DNA of 64,000 bases, taken from the NCBI RefSeq assembly GCF_017916255.1, contig NZ_CP072827.1, positions 5,481,501 through 5,545,500 on the forward strand, written 5' to 3'. Every line of letters begins with the position of its first letter. Position 1 is the stretch's first letter. The notes under the pieces are model-generated. The model saw nothing but the letters and a program-made list of their open reading frames with translations. It was not told the DNA's origin and made no database searches. Source of the DNA: Streptomyces mobaraensis NBRC 13819 = DSM 40847 (lineage in GTDB: Bacteria > Actinomycetota > Actinomycetes > Streptomycetales > Streptomycetaceae). A program made the translations under genes and the position numbers. This document shows, piece after piece, positions 53,364-64,000 of this stretch.

Positions 53364-54833
53364 GTGAGTCCGACCACAACGACCGGTTACAGCCGAGTGA
53401 CGGTCGTCGCGCCCGACAGCCGGATCGACGTCGCCCTCCCCGACGACGTCGCCGTCGCCGATCTCCTCCCGGAGATCCTCCGGCTCACCGGGCACACCGC
53501 CGAGGGGACCACCCCGCCCGGCTACCACCTGGTGGGCACCGACGGCACGGTGCTCGAACCGGCGCGTTCGCTCGGCGCCCAGCGCGTGCTCGACGGCGCG
53601 CTCCTGCGCCTGCGTCCGTTCACCGAGTCGCTGCCGACCGCCGTCTACGACGACGTCGCCGACGCGGTCGCCGCCGCCGTCACCCGCGACCGCACCCTGT
53701 GGAACGAGCGGCTGCTGCGCGCCTCCGGCCTGGCCGGCGGCTCCCTGCTGCTCGTCCTGCTGGGCTTCGTCCTCTGGTTCGCCGACCCCGCGCGGCACGA
53801 CATGCACAGCCTGCCCGGCGTCATCGCCGCCGCGGTCGGCATCCTGCTGACCGCCCTCTCCGGCGTCCGCGCCCGGATCTACGACGACCGGCCCTCCGCC
53901 GTCGCCATGGGCCTCTCCGCCCTGCCGCACCTGATGATCGCCGGATCCGGCCTGATCGCCCTCCGGGACGGCGAGGGCGTCGGCCGCCTCCAGTTCCTGC
54001 TCGGCTGCGTCACCGTCCTCGTCGCCTCCGTGGTGCTCGCCGCGGTCATGCCCAGCGGGGACGCCCCCTTCGTCGCCGCCGTCTTCGCCTCCGCGGTCGG
54101 CACCCTCGCCACCTTCTGCGCGATCCTGGCCGGCGCGAGCCCCACCGACACCGCCGCCGTCTGCGCCGTCGTCGCGGTCGGCGCCCTCGCCTTCCTCCCC
54201 GGGCTGTCCGCCCGCGTCGCCCGGCTGCCCATCGGCTACGCCGCCCCCCGGTCGGCCACCGCCGGCGACCCCGACCGCGAGCCGGGCGTCCCGGCCGCGG
54301 ACCCCGTCGACGCCGACCGCGTCGCGGCGCAGGCGCGCCGGGGCCACGAGATGCTGCTCGGCCTGGTCGGCGGCAGCGCGGCGGTCGTCGCCGGCGCCTG
54401 CGCCGTCCTCGGCTTCTCCCATGACGTGTGGGCGCAGCTGCTGGCCCTGGCCACCGGCGCCGCCATGCTGCTGCGCGCCCGTCTCTTCCGCTACACCGCG
54501 CAGGTCTCGGCCGTCCTCGCGGCCGGTCTCGCGGGTCTCGGCCTGCTGGTGCTCGGCCTGTCCCTGAACCCGCCGGGCGAGGCGGTCCGCAAGATGGTGA
54601 TGGAGGGCGACCGCGGACCGCTCGACGTGCACACCGTGTGGCTGGCGGCGGCCGTCGCCGCCGGTGCCGCGCTGATCGTCGGCATCGCGCTGATCGTCCC
54701 CAAGAAGGGGCTCTCCCCCTTCTGGGGCCGCCTCTCCGACCTCGCCGAGAGCGCCTTCCTGCTCGCCCTGGTGCCCCTGTGCCTCGCGGTGCTCGACGTG
54801 TACTCCGCGGCCCGGAGCATGACCAGCGGGTGA
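53364..54833 (+). CDS. eccD: Type VII secretion integral membrane protein EccD
   Basis: A 489-residue ESX core component. An N-terminal ubiquitin-like domain (about 10-85: YSRVTVVAPDSRIDVALPDD, then HLVGTDGTVLEPARSL) precedes about eleven membrane helices, the usual EccD topology. It forms the membrane barrel with EccB, C and E. I chose GTG 53364 because the EccD similarity starts there (VSPTTTTGYSRVTVV); an ATG at 53247 would add 39 residues without family character. It closes the ESX region, and rpsO follows. Confidence 0.9.
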   Translation: MSPTTTTGYSRVTVVAPDSRIDVALPDDVAVADLLPEILRLTGHTAEGTTPPGYHLVGTDGTVLEPARSLGAQRVLDGALLRLRPFTESLPTAVYDDVADAVAAAVTRDRTLWNERLLRASGLAGGSLLLVLLGFVLWFADPARHDMHSLPGVIAAAVGILLTALSGVRARIYDDRPSAVAMGLSALPHLMIAGSGLIALRDGEGVGRLQFLLGCVTVLVASVVLAAVMPSGDAPFVAAVFASAVGTLATFCAILAGASPTDTAAVCAVVAVGALAFLPGLSARVARLPIGYAAPRSATAGDPDREPGVPAADPVDADRVAAQARRGHEMLLGLVGGSAAVVAGACAVLGFSHDVWAQLLALATGAAMLLRARLFRYTAQVSAVLAAGLAGLGLLVLGLSLNPPGEAVRKMVMEGDRGPLDVHTVWLAAAVAAGAALIVGIALIVPKKGLSPFWGRLSDLAESAFLLALVPLCLAVLDVYSAARSMTSG

Positions 54834-54860
54834 CGCCCCGGTCAGGGCTGCTGGTACGCT
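54830..54860 (+). promoter_or_regulatory. Possible rpsO promoter
   Basis: GTGACG (54830-54835) and TACGCT (54855-54860) are separated by 19 bases, weaker than consensus spacing. Downstream the leader (to 55013) contains CCCCTG (54955-54960) pairing with CAGGGG (54971-54976), a possible S15 feedback structure. Confidence 0.35.
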
Positions 54861-55013
54861 GTGTGACGGCCGTATGTGTACGCGCCCCCGGACCGCCCTC
54901 CGCGGTGTCTGGGGACAGCGCCCAGCGGACCCCGCCTCCCGAGTAACGGAAGCTCCCCTGAGACCAAGACCAGGGGCACTCGGTGGCCAAACGAGACTCA
55001 TAAGGAGTATCGC

Positions 55014-55301
55014 GTGTCGCTCGACGCCGCTACGAAGAAGCAGATCATGTCCGAGTTCGCCACCAAGGAGGGCGACACCGGCTCCCCCGAGGTCCAGGTC
55101 GCGCTGCTCACCCGCCGCATCTCGGACCTGACCGAGCACCTCAAGACGCACAAGCACGACCACCACTCCCGCCGTGGTCTGCTGCTGCTGGTCGGCCAGC
55201 GCCGCCGCCTGCTGCAGTACCTGGCGAAGAAGGACATCACGCGCTTCCGCGCCCTGGTCGAGCGCCTCGGCATCCGCCGCGGTGCCGCCGGCGCCAAGTA
55301 A
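55014..55301 (+). CDS. rpsO: 30S ribosomal protein S15
   Basis: A 95-residue ribosomal protein. The stretch [21 protein letters not shown], then [33 protein letters not shown], is diagnostic for S15, which binds 16S rRNA helices 20-22. GTG 55014 follows AAGGAG at 7 bases. The leader may carry autoregulatory structure, as S15 of other bacteria represses its own mRNA. Followed by a hairpin and, 328 bases on, by pnp, as in Streptomyces generally. Confidence 0.97.
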   Translation: MSLDAATKKQIMSEFATKEGDTGSPEVQVALLTRRISDLTEHLKTHKHDHHSRRGLLLLVGQRRRLLQYLAKKDITRFRALVERLGIRRGAAGAK

Positions 55302-55311
55302 GACGTGAACG

Positions 55312-55345
55312 AGGGAGCGGTTCCCACTTCGGGGGGCCGCTCCCT
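55312..55345 (+). terminator. Hairpin after rpsO
   Basis: AGGGAGCGG (55312-55320) pairs with CCGCTCCCT (55337-55345), a 9-bp stem with a 16-base loop, 10 bases after the rpsO stop. In Streptomyces an intergenic rpsO-pnp hairpin is a known RNase III processing site, so it may be both. Confidence 0.65.
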
Positions 55346-55429
55346 TCGCGTATCTCGTGGGACCCGGAAGCTTTGTACTCTGGTCCCACAACGGCACAAC
55401 GCACGGCATAACGAACACGGCGCATACCG

Positions 55430-55456
55430 GGTACACGAGGTACACGAGGTATACGC
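55430..55456. repeat. Three tandem 9-base units in the rpsO-pnp spacer
   Basis: GGTACACGA occurs twice at 55430-55447 and is followed by GGTATACGC. The unit is small and its role unclear. The remainder of the spacer 55346-55629 probably carries pnp promoters, but no pair of boxes is convincing. No small gene could be supported. Confidence 0.5.
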
Positions 55457-55629
55457 CGTGAACGAGGAGGAGCGCGGACTCTCCGCCGGTCCTCGGTAGT
55501 GGCCCCCGGAACGGGGAATTCCGGGTGCTTCGATCGAAGACCGGCCCGCACAGAGCACAGCGCGCCCTCCACCACCGTCCCGCCACACGGGCGCGGACGG
55601 CACATGGATCCGACGAGGAGATATCCCTG

Positions 55630-57848
55630 GTGGAGAACGAGACCCACTACGCCGAGGCCGTCATCGACAACGGCGCCTTCGGCACCCGCACCATCCGCTT
55701 CGAGACGGGCCGCCTGGCCAAGCAGGCCGCCGGCTCCGCCGTCGCGTACCTGGACGACGACACCATGGTGCTGTCGGCCACCACCGCGTCCAAGCAGCCC
55801 AAGGACCAGCTCGACTTCTTCCCGCTCACGGTGGACGTCGAGGAGCGGATGTACGCCGCCGGCAAGATCCCCGGCAGCTTCTTCCGCCGCGAGGGCCGGC
55901 CCTCCGAGGACGCGATCCTCACCTGCCGCCTGATCGACCGCCCGCTGCGCCCCTCCTTCAAGAAGGGCCTGCGCAACGAGATCCAGATCGTCGAGACGAT
56001 CATGGCGCTCAACCCCGACCACCTCTACGACGTGGTCGCCATCAACGCCGCCTCCTGCTCCACGCAGCTCGCGGGCCTGCCCTTCTCCGGCCCCATCGGC
56101 GGCACCCGCGTCGCCCTGATCAAGGGCCAGTGGGTGGCGTTCCCGACCCACACCGAGCTCGAGGACGCCGTCTTCGACATGGTCGTGGCCGGCCGCGTCC
56201 TCCCGGACGGCGACGTCGCGATCATGATGGTCGAGGCCGAGGCCACCGAGAAGACCATCCAGATGGTCAAGGACGGCGCCGAGGCCCCCACCGAGGAGGT
56301 CGTCGCCGCCGGTCTCGAGGCCGCGAAGCCCTTCATCAAGGTCCTCTGCCGCGCCCAGGCCGACCTCGCCGCCAAGGCCGCCAAGCCCGAGGGCGAGTTC
56401 CCGATCTTCCTGGACTACCAGGACGACGTCCTGGAGGCGCTGACCGCCGCCGTCCGCCCCGAGCTGGCCCAGGCGCTCACCATCGCCGGCAAGCAGGAGC
56501 GCGAGGCCGAGCTGGACCGCGTCAAGGCGCTCGCCGCCGAGAAGCTCCTCCCGGAGTTCGAGGGCCGCGAGAAGGAGATCTCCGCCGCGTACCGCTCGCT
56601 GACCAAGTCCCTGGTCCGGGAGCGCGTCATCAAGGAGAAGAAGCGCATCGACGGCCGCGGTGTCACCGACATCCGCACCCTGGCCGCCGAGGTCGAGGCC
56701 ATCCCGCGGGTCCACGGCTCCGCCCTGTTCGAGCGTGGCGAGACCCAGATCCTGGGCGTCACCACCCTCAACATGCTCCGCATGGAGCAGCAGCTGGACA
56801 CCCTCTCCCCGGTGACCCGCAAGCGCTACATGCACAACTACAACTTCCCGCCGTACTCCACCGGCGAGACCGGCCGCGTCGGCTCCCCGAAGCGCCGCGA
56901 GATCGGCCACGGCGCCCTCGCCGAGCGCGCGCTCATGCCCGTCCTGCCGTCGCGCGAGGAGTTCCCCTACGCGATCCGCCAGGTCTCCGAGGCGCTGGGC
57001 TCCAACGGCTCGACCTCCATGGGCTCGGTCTGCGCCTCCACCATGTCGCTGCTGAACGCCGGTGTGCCCCTGAAGGCCCCGGTCGCCGGCATCGCCATGG
57101 GCCTGATCTCCCAGGAGATCGACGGCGAGACCCACTACGTCACCCTCACCGACATCCTCGGTGCGGAGGACGCCTTCGGCGACATGGACTTCAAGGTCGC
57201 CGGCACCAAGGAGTTCGTGACCGCCCTCCAGCTCGACACCAAGCTGGACGGCATCCCGGCCTCCGTTCTGGCCGCGGCCCTCAAGCAGGCCCGCGACGCA
57301 CGCCTGCACATCCTCGACGTGATGATGGAGGCCATCGACACGCCGGACGAGATGTCCCCCAACGCCCCGCGGATCATCACCGTCAAGATCCCGGTGGACA
57401 AGATCGGTGAGGTCATCGGCCCCAAGGGCAAGATGATCAACCAGATCCAGGAGGACACCGGCGCCGAGATCACCATCGAGGACGACGGCACCATCTACAT
57501 CGGTGCCGCCGACGGCCCCTCTGCCGAGGCCGCCCGCGCCACGATCAACGCGATCGCCAACCCGACCATGCCGGAGGTCGGCGAGCGGTACCTGGGCACG
57601 GTCGTCAAGACCACCACCTTCGGTGCCTTCGTCTCCCTCATGCCCGGCAAGGACGGCCTGCTGCACATCTCGCAGATCCGCAAGCTCGCCGGCGGCAAGC
57701 GTGTGGAGAACGTCGAGGACGTGCTCGGCGTCGGCGCCAAGGTCCAGGTCGAGATCGCCGAGATCGACCAGCGCGGCAAGCTCTCCCTCGTCCCCGTGAT
57801 CGAGGGCGAGAACGACGACACCGCCGAGACCAAGGACGAGTCCGCCAA

Positions 57849-57852
<4 letters not shown>
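55630..57852 (+). CDS. pnp: Polynucleotide phosphorylase / guanosine pentaphosphate synthetase
   Basis: A 740-residue phosphorolytic 3'-5' exoribonuclease of mRNA decay. The Streptomyces enzyme also adds 3' tails and was described as guanosine pentaphosphate synthetase I. Two RNase PH domains ([15 protein letters not shown] and [15 protein letters not shown], with [13 protein letters not shown]) surround an all-helical linker. The KH domain ([20 protein letters not shown]) and the S1 domain ([21 protein letters not shown]) follow. GTG 55630 has GAGGAGA 8 bases ahead. The stop overlaps the start of the M16 peptidase gene (GTGA). Confidence 0.97.
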
Positions 57853-60007
<2,155 letters not shown>

Positions 60008-60013
60008 TCGACG

Positions 60014-60472
60014 ATGCGCGCGAAGATCGTCTACTTCGGGCTGGCCGCCGTCCTGGTCGTCTACTTCGTCCTGGTCGGCAGTCGCGGCGTCATGCTCATC
60101 GAGCAGGGCACGGCGATCACGGTCGCCTTCGGCATCGCCGTCCTGATCCTGCCGTTCATCGGCGCCTGGTTCCTCTACCAGACCACCAAGTTCGCGCGGG
60201 ACGCCAACCGGCTGGCGCGCGAGCTGGAGGCCGAGGGCGGGCTGCCCGTCGACGAGCTGGAGCGGACGCCCAGCGGCCGGGTGGACCGGGACTCGGCGGA
60301 CGCCGTCTTCGCCCGCCGCCGGGCCGAGACGGAGGCCGCGCCGGACGACTGGCGCAGCTGGTTCCGGCTCGCCGTGGCCTACCACGACGCACGGGACACT
60401 CCGCGGGCCCGCAAGGCCATGCAGCGGGCGATCGCCCTGCACGACGGGAAGCCGGTGCGCACGGCGCACTGA
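60014..60472 (+). CDS. Small membrane protein with two helices and a helical cytoplasmic tail
   Basis: A 152-residue protein. Two membrane segments (residues 4-22, YFGLAAVLVVYFVLVGS; and 33-55, AITVAFGIAVLILPFIGAWFL) are followed by a soluble, mostly helical part. That part ends in a TPR-like piece, WRSWFRLAVAYHDARDTPRARKAMQRAI. It sits six bases behind dapB and is probably in the same transcript. The function is unknown. A perfect 15-bp terminator follows. Confidence 0.8.
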   Translation: MRAKIVYFGLAAVLVVYFVLVGSRGVMLIEQGTAITVAFGIAVLILPFIGAWFLYQTTKFARDANRLARELEAEGGLPVDELERTPSGRVDRDSADAVFARRRAETEAAPDDWRSWFRLAVAYHDARDTPRARKAMQRAIALHDGKPVRTAH

Positions 60473-60490
60473 GGTCCCCTCGGAGTACGG

Positions 60491-60525
60491 AAAAGGGCCC
60501 GGTCGTCTTTCGACCGGGCCCTTTT
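60491..60525. terminator. Bidirectional terminator
   Basis: AAAAGGGCCCGGTCG (60491-60505) and its exact complement (60511-60525) surround a 5-base loop. A-tract and T-tract on the two sides make it a classical intrinsic terminator in both directions. It lies between two convergent genes. Confidence 0.9.
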
Positions 60526-60539
60526 CGGGTGAACCGCCC

Positions 60540-60776
60540 TCAGCGGTCGGACGCCTGCGAGCTCTGCGAGTGGTGGGTGTTCTGCGGGCTGGTGTCCATC
60601 GCGGGCAGGCCGAACAGAAGCGCTCCGACCAGCCCGGCGGTGACCGTCAGCCCCATCAGCACCCGCCCTGCGATCTGCGAGCGGCTGGCGCGCTGAGGAG
60701 GCGGCGTGATGTTGCTGCGATACCGCTCGGCTTCGGCGACGAAGGCGAACGGTACGGGCTCTCGCCGGCGGAACAT
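60540..60776 (-). CDS. Small single-span membrane protein
   Basis: A 78-residue protein: basic, hydrophilic N terminus (FRRREPVPFAFVAEAERYRS), one membrane helix (IAGRVLMGLTVTAGLVGALLFGL) and a Ser/Gln/His-rich tail. ATG 60776 has AGGAG 8 bases upstream. I recognise no domain. It is convergent with the preceding membrane protein gene and divergent from dapA. Confidence 0.7.
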   Translation of the reverse strand: MFRRREPVPFAFVAEAERYRSNITPPPQRASRSQIAGRVLMGLTVTAGLVGALLFGLPAMDTSPQNTHHSQSSQASDR

Positions 60777-61019
60777 GTGGGGCTCTCCTAGGAACCTCGA
60801 AGGTGTTGTCACCCGTAAAGACGCTCGAACGCCCGATTTGGTGCCCGATTCCTGGGACGTCTGTGAAAAATCTCAACCACCGGACATCTGGCGGGCGGAC
60901 GGAGTCGGTGCCCTCGATCCACGCCGCCGTCGACCCGGAAGGGTCGTGTCGCTCCGTAGCCCGGCAGCCCGGAGGAGGGGCGGGCACCCCGGCGGGCTCC
61001 GACGGGCGGGTTGTCCGGA

Positions 61020-61049
61020 TTGCGACCTTTCGGCCTCTTCATTTAGGCT
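61020..61049 (+). promoter_or_regulatory. Likely dapA promoter
   Basis: TTGCGA (61020-61025), an 18-base spacer and TAGGCT (61044-61049) give a reasonable vegetative promoter, the only AT-richer spot of the 60777-61157 gap. A TAGCGT at 61145-61150, seven bases before the dapA ATG, could be a second, leaderless start. No gene is seen in the gap. Confidence 0.5.
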
Positions 61050-61157
61050 GAATAAACGGACCCGGCGCTGTTTGAACCCCCGAGCAGGCAGTGCCGGGAT
61101 CCATTGCACACTCCCCGAGGGAGTACCTCACGGTGAGCAACGAGTAGCGTGGCCCCC

Positions 61158-62057
61158 ATGGCTCCGATCTCCACACCGCAGACGCCCTTCGGACGTGTCC
61201 TGACCGCCATGGTCACCCCCTTCACCTCCGACGGCGCCCTCGACCTCGACGGCGCGCAGCGGCTCGCCGCCCACCTGGTCGACGCCGGCAACGACGGCCT
61301 CGTCGTCAACGGCACCACCGGCGAGTCGCCCACCACCAGCGACGCGGAGAAAGCGCAGCTCGTACGGGCGGTTGTGGAGGCCGTCGGCGACCGGGCGCAC
61401 ATCGTGGCCGGAGCCGGCACCAACGACACCCGGCACAGCGTCGAGCTGGCCCGCGCCGCCGAGCGGGCGGGCGCCCACGGCCTGCTGGCCGTGACGCCGT
61501 ACTACAACAAGCCCCCTCAGGAGGGCCTGTACCAGCACTTCACCACGGTCGCGGACGCCACCGACCTCCCGGTGATGCTCTACGACATCCCGGGCCGCAG
61601 CGGCACCGCGATCGAGACCGAGACGATGGTCCGGCTCGCCGAGCACCCCCGCATCGTCGCCAACAAGGACGCCAAGGGCGACCTGGGCGCGGCGAGCTGG
61701 GCCCTCAGCCGCAGCGGACTGGCCTGGTACTCCGGCGACGACATGCTGAACCTGCCGCTGCTGTCCGTCGGCGCGGTCGGTTTCGTCTCCGTGGTCGGCC
61801 ACTTCGTCGCCCCCGAGCTGCGTGCCCTGCTGGAGGCGTACGCCGCCGGTGACGTCACCAAGGCGACGGCGATCCACCAGCGGCTGCTGCCCGTCTTCAC
61901 CGGCGTCTTCCGGACCCAGGGCGTGATCACCACCAAGCGGGGCCTGGCACTCCAGGGTCTCCCGGCCGGGCCGCTGCGACTGCCCCTGGTCGACCTCGGC
62001 CCCGAGCAGACCGAACAGCTCAAGCGCGATCTGACGGCCGGCGGGGTACAGCTCTAG
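61158..62057 (+). CDS. dapA: 4-hydroxy-tetrahydrodipicolinate synthase
   Basis: A 299-residue class I aldolase that condenses pyruvate with aspartate semialdehyde, opening the diaminopimelate branch. The Schiff-base Lys is K170 (IVANKDAKGDL), the proton-shuttle Tyr is Y142 (LYDIPGRSG), and the NGTTGES motif is at 51-57. VTPYYNKPPQEG is present too. ATG 61158 matches the usual Streptomyces start; GTG 61149 is in frame. RNase J follows, as in other actinobacteria. The thyX gene that often precedes dapA in this phylum is not between dapB and dapA here. Confidence 0.95.
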   Translation: MAPISTPQTPFGRVLTAMVTPFTSDGALDLDGAQRLAAHLVDAGNDGLVVNGTTGESPTTSDAEKAQLVRAVVEAVGDRAHIVAGAGTNDTRHSVELARAAERAGAHGLLAVTPYYNKPPQEGLYQHFTTVADATDLPVMLYDIPGRSGTAIETETMVRLAEHPRIVANKDAKGDLGAASWALSRSGLAWYSGDDMLNLPLLSVGAVGFVSVVGHFVAPELRALLEAYAAGDVTKATAIHQRLLPVFTGVFRTQGVITTKRGLALQGLPAGPLRLPLVDLGPEQTEQLKRDLTAGGVQL

Positions 62058-62240
62058 GAGAGGGCGCGCGCCCGACCGCGCCACCGCGCGACGGGCCGCC
62101 ACGGACTTCACAACCGAATACCGCTTCACAACTGAACAAGCGCAACAACCGAACACCGGTCAACCACAACTGCAAGTGCACGAATGTCACGCGCGCCATG
62201 TGTCCCCGGGACATGTGGCGTGCGTGGTGAGGAGAGTCTT

Positions 62241-63926
62241 TTGAGTCACCCGCACCCTGAACTCGGTCCCCCGCCGAAGCTCCCCGAGGGCGGCCTGCGC
62301 GTCACACCGCTCGGCGGTCTCGGCGAGATCGGCCGCAACATGACGGTCTTCGAGTACGGCGGCCGTCTGCTGATCGTCGACTGCGGAGTGCTTTTCCCCG
62401 AGGAGGAGCAGCCCGGAGTCGATCTGATCCTGCCGGACTTCACGTCCATCCGGGACCGCCTGGACGACATCGAGGGCATCGTGCTCACGCACGGCCACGA
62501 GGACCACATCGGCGGCGTCCCCTACCTGCTCCGCGAGAAGCCGGACATCCCGCTGATCGGCTCGAAGCTGACCCTCGCGCTGATCGAGGCGAAGCTCCAG
62601 GAGCACCGGATCCGTCCGTACACCCTGGAGGTCGCCGAAGGCCACCGCGAGGCCATCGGCCCCTTCGACCTGGAGTTCGTGGCGGTCAACCACTCCATCC
62701 CGGACGCGCTGGCGGTCGCCATCCGCACGCCTGCCGGCATGGCGGTGCACACCGGCGACTTCAAGATGGACCAGCTCCCGCTGGACCGCCGCCTCACCGA
62801 CCTGCCCGCCTTCGCGCGGCTCGGCGAGGAGGGCATCGACCTGCTGCTGGTGGACTCCACCAACGCCGAGGTCCCCGGCTTCGTCCCGCCGGAGCGCGAC
62901 ATCTCCAACGTGCTGCGGACGGTCTTCGCCGGCGCCCAGAAGCGCATCATCGTCGCCAGCTTCGCCAGCCACGTGCACCGCATCCAGCAGATCCTGGACG
63001 CCGCGCACGAGTACGGCCGCCGGGTGGCCTTCGTCGGTCGCTCGATGGTCCGCAACATGGGCATCGCCCGTGACCTGGGCTACCTGCGTGTCCCGGCGGG
63101 CCTGGTCGTCGACGTCAAGGCGCTGGACGACCTGCCGGACGAGCAGGTCGTGCTGGTCTGCACGGGCTCCCAGGGCGAGCCGATGGCCGCGCTGTCCCGG
63201 ATGGCCAACCGCGACCACCAGATCCGGATCGTCCAGGGCGACACCGTGATCCTGGCGTCGTCCCTCATCCCGGGCAACGAGAACGCGGTCTACCGCGTGA
63301 TCAACGGCCTGACCCGGTGGGGCGCCAACGTCGTCCACAAGGGCAACGCCAAGGTCCACGTCTCCGGTCACGCCTCCGCGGGCGAGCTGCTGTACTTCTA
63401 CAACATCTGCAAGCCGCGGAACCTGATGCCGGTGCACGGCGAGTGGCGCCACCTGCGCGCCAACGCCGAGTTGGGCGCCCTCACCGGCGTGCCGAAGAAC
63501 CACATCGTCATCGCCGAGGACGGCGTGGTCGTCGACCTGGTCGACGGCGCGGCGCGGATCGTCGGCAAGGTCCAGGCCGGCTACGTGTACGTGGACGGCC
63601 TCTCGGTCGGCGACGTCACGGAGTCCTCCCTGAAGGACCGCCGCATCCTGGGCGACGAGGGCATCATCTCGGTCTTCGTGGTCGTCGACTCCACGACCGG
63701 CAAGGTCGTCAGCGGCCCGCAGATCCAGGCCCGCGGCTCCGGTATCGACGACGCGTCGTTCAACGCCGTGGTGCCCAAGATCGAGGAGTCCATCGCCAAG
63801 GCGGCAGCGGACGGCATCGCCGAGCCGCACCAGCTCCAGCAGCTGATCCGCCGCGCGGTGGGCCGCTGGGTCTCCGACCAGTACCGCCGGCGCCCGATGA
63901 TCCTGCCCGTGGTCGTCGAGGTCTGA
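62241..63926 (+). CDS. rnj: Ribonuclease J
   Basis: A 561-residue metallo-beta-lactamase/beta-CASP nuclease with both 5'-3' exo- and endonuclease activity in mRNA decay and rRNA maturation. Zinc-binding HGHEDH is at residues 84-89, and further ligands lie in HTGDFK and the beta-CASP motifs. SGHASAGEL and MPVHGEWRHLRANAEL lie in the C-terminal part. The start is the rare TTG at 62241, chosen because GAGGAGAG lies just upstream and the family sequence (SHPHPELGPPPKLPEGGLRV) begins here. The 183-base gap behind dapA shows A/C-rich sequence without clear boxes. Confidence 0.95.
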   Translation: MSHPHPELGPPPKLPEGGLRVTPLGGLGEIGRNMTVFEYGGRLLIVDCGVLFPEEEQPGVDLILPDFTSIRDRLDDIEGIVLTHGHEDHIGGVPYLLREKPDIPLIGSKLTLALIEAKLQEHRIRPYTLEVAEGHREAIGPFDLEFVAVNHSIPDALAVAIRTPAGMAVHTGDFKMDQLPLDRRLTDLPAFARLGEEGIDLLLVDSTNAEVPGFVPPERDISNVLRTVFAGAQKRIIVASFASHVHRIQQILDAAHEYGRRVAFVGRSMVRNMGIARDLGYLRVPAGLVVDVKALDDLPDEQVVLVCTGSQGEPMAALSRMANRDHQIRIVQGDTVILASSLIPGNENAVYRVINGLTRWGANVVHKGNAKVHVSGHASAGELLYFYNICKPRNLMPVHGEWRHLRANAELGALTGVPKNHIVIAEDGVVVDLVDGAARIVGKVQAGYVYVDGLSVGDVTESSLKDRRILGDEGIISVFVVVDSTTGKVVSGPQIQARGSGIDDASFNAVVPKIEESIAKAAADGIAEPHQLQQLIRRAVGRWVSDQYRRRPMILPVVVEV

Positions 63927-63960
63927 CGCACGCCCGGTTGACGCCCCGTCAGCCGCGTGG

Positions 63961-64000
63961 ACGGCCGCACCCGCCTCGATTTGCATCCGGGCGCGGCCGT
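63961..64000 (+). terminator. Hairpin at the window edge, after RNase J
   Basis: ACGGCCGCACCC (63961-63972) pairs with GGGCGCGGCCGT (63989-64000) apart from one mismatch; the stem may extend past the window. It begins 34 bases after the stop. Confidence 0.5.

Noticed and set aside
55305..55499. Small gene between rpsO and pnp
   Set aside because: It covers the rpsO terminator hairpin and the 9-base tandem repeat; the translation has no protein-like pattern.
60777..61157. thyX or a thyX remnant upstream of dapA
   Set aside because: In several actinobacteria thyX precedes dapA, but no RHR-type ThyX motif can be found on either strand here.

Overview
The window is high-GC actinobacterial DNA, almost certainly from Streptomyces or a very close relative. 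The evidence is the strong C/G bias at third codon positions, the frequent GTG starts and ATGA overlaps, a bldB developmental regulator, the Streptomyces-type rpsO-pnp and dapB-dapA-RNase J neighbourhood, and a type VII secretion (ESX) locus built around bldB. I saw no rRNA, tRNA, CRISPR array, transposase or integrase. Every assignment comes from reading motifs and context. No database search was run.

Layout. 1-3.4 kb: the end of a NarL-type two-component pair and a long acyl-CoA dehydrogenase with a palindromic operator candidate. 3.4-7.3 kb: dxr, a site-2 (M50) protease and ispG, two of these being MEP isoprenoid steps. 7.5-10.7 kb: two GNAT acetyltransferases and proS. 11-12.9 kb (minus strand): a lipoprotein, a ferritin-like protein and an aminoglycoside-phosphotransferase-like protein that has lost its catalytic residues. 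13.1-20.2 kb: the translation/transcription housekeeping block rimP-nusA-ylxR-infB-ylxP-rbfA-truB. 20.4-25.4 kb: a 1315-residue trypsin-like/NTPase protein with substitutions in both active-site motifs, then ribF. A large palindromic repeat separates ribF from the next, convergent gene.

25.6-54.8 kb is the type VII secretion region. It holds a Pro-rich MinD/ParA-type ATPase (EspI-like), a three-gene kinase module (one pseudokinase and two kinases with PQQ-type beta-propellers, the second cut short by an in-frame TAG), a conserved protein of unknown function, eccE, eccB, a first mycosin, two WXG100 proteins (esxA/esxB-like), a small coiled-coil protein, a PPE-like WXG100 protein, a second mycosin, bldB, a polymorphic toxin cassette, eccC and eccD. 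The toxin cassette is an ESX-type toxin with a YwqJ-like deaminase tip, an orphan deaminase domain, and three SUKH-3 immunity-type proteins. EccB, EccC, EccD, EccE and mycosin would form the secretion machine. The WXG100 proteins and the toxin are the likely substrates. The kinases and the ATPase are plausible regulators.

54.8-64 kb returns to housekeeping: rpsO, pnp, an M16 peptidase, dapB, a small membrane protein, a minus-strand small membrane protein, dapA and RNase J. The mRNA decay enzymes (PNPase, RNase J) flank lysine/diaminopimelate synthesis genes. The most unusual items are the in-frame TAG in the third kinase gene, the doubly degenerate protease/NTPase, the deaminase toxin locus with an orphan toxin domain, and a ~23-bp-period repeat array between eccE and eccB.
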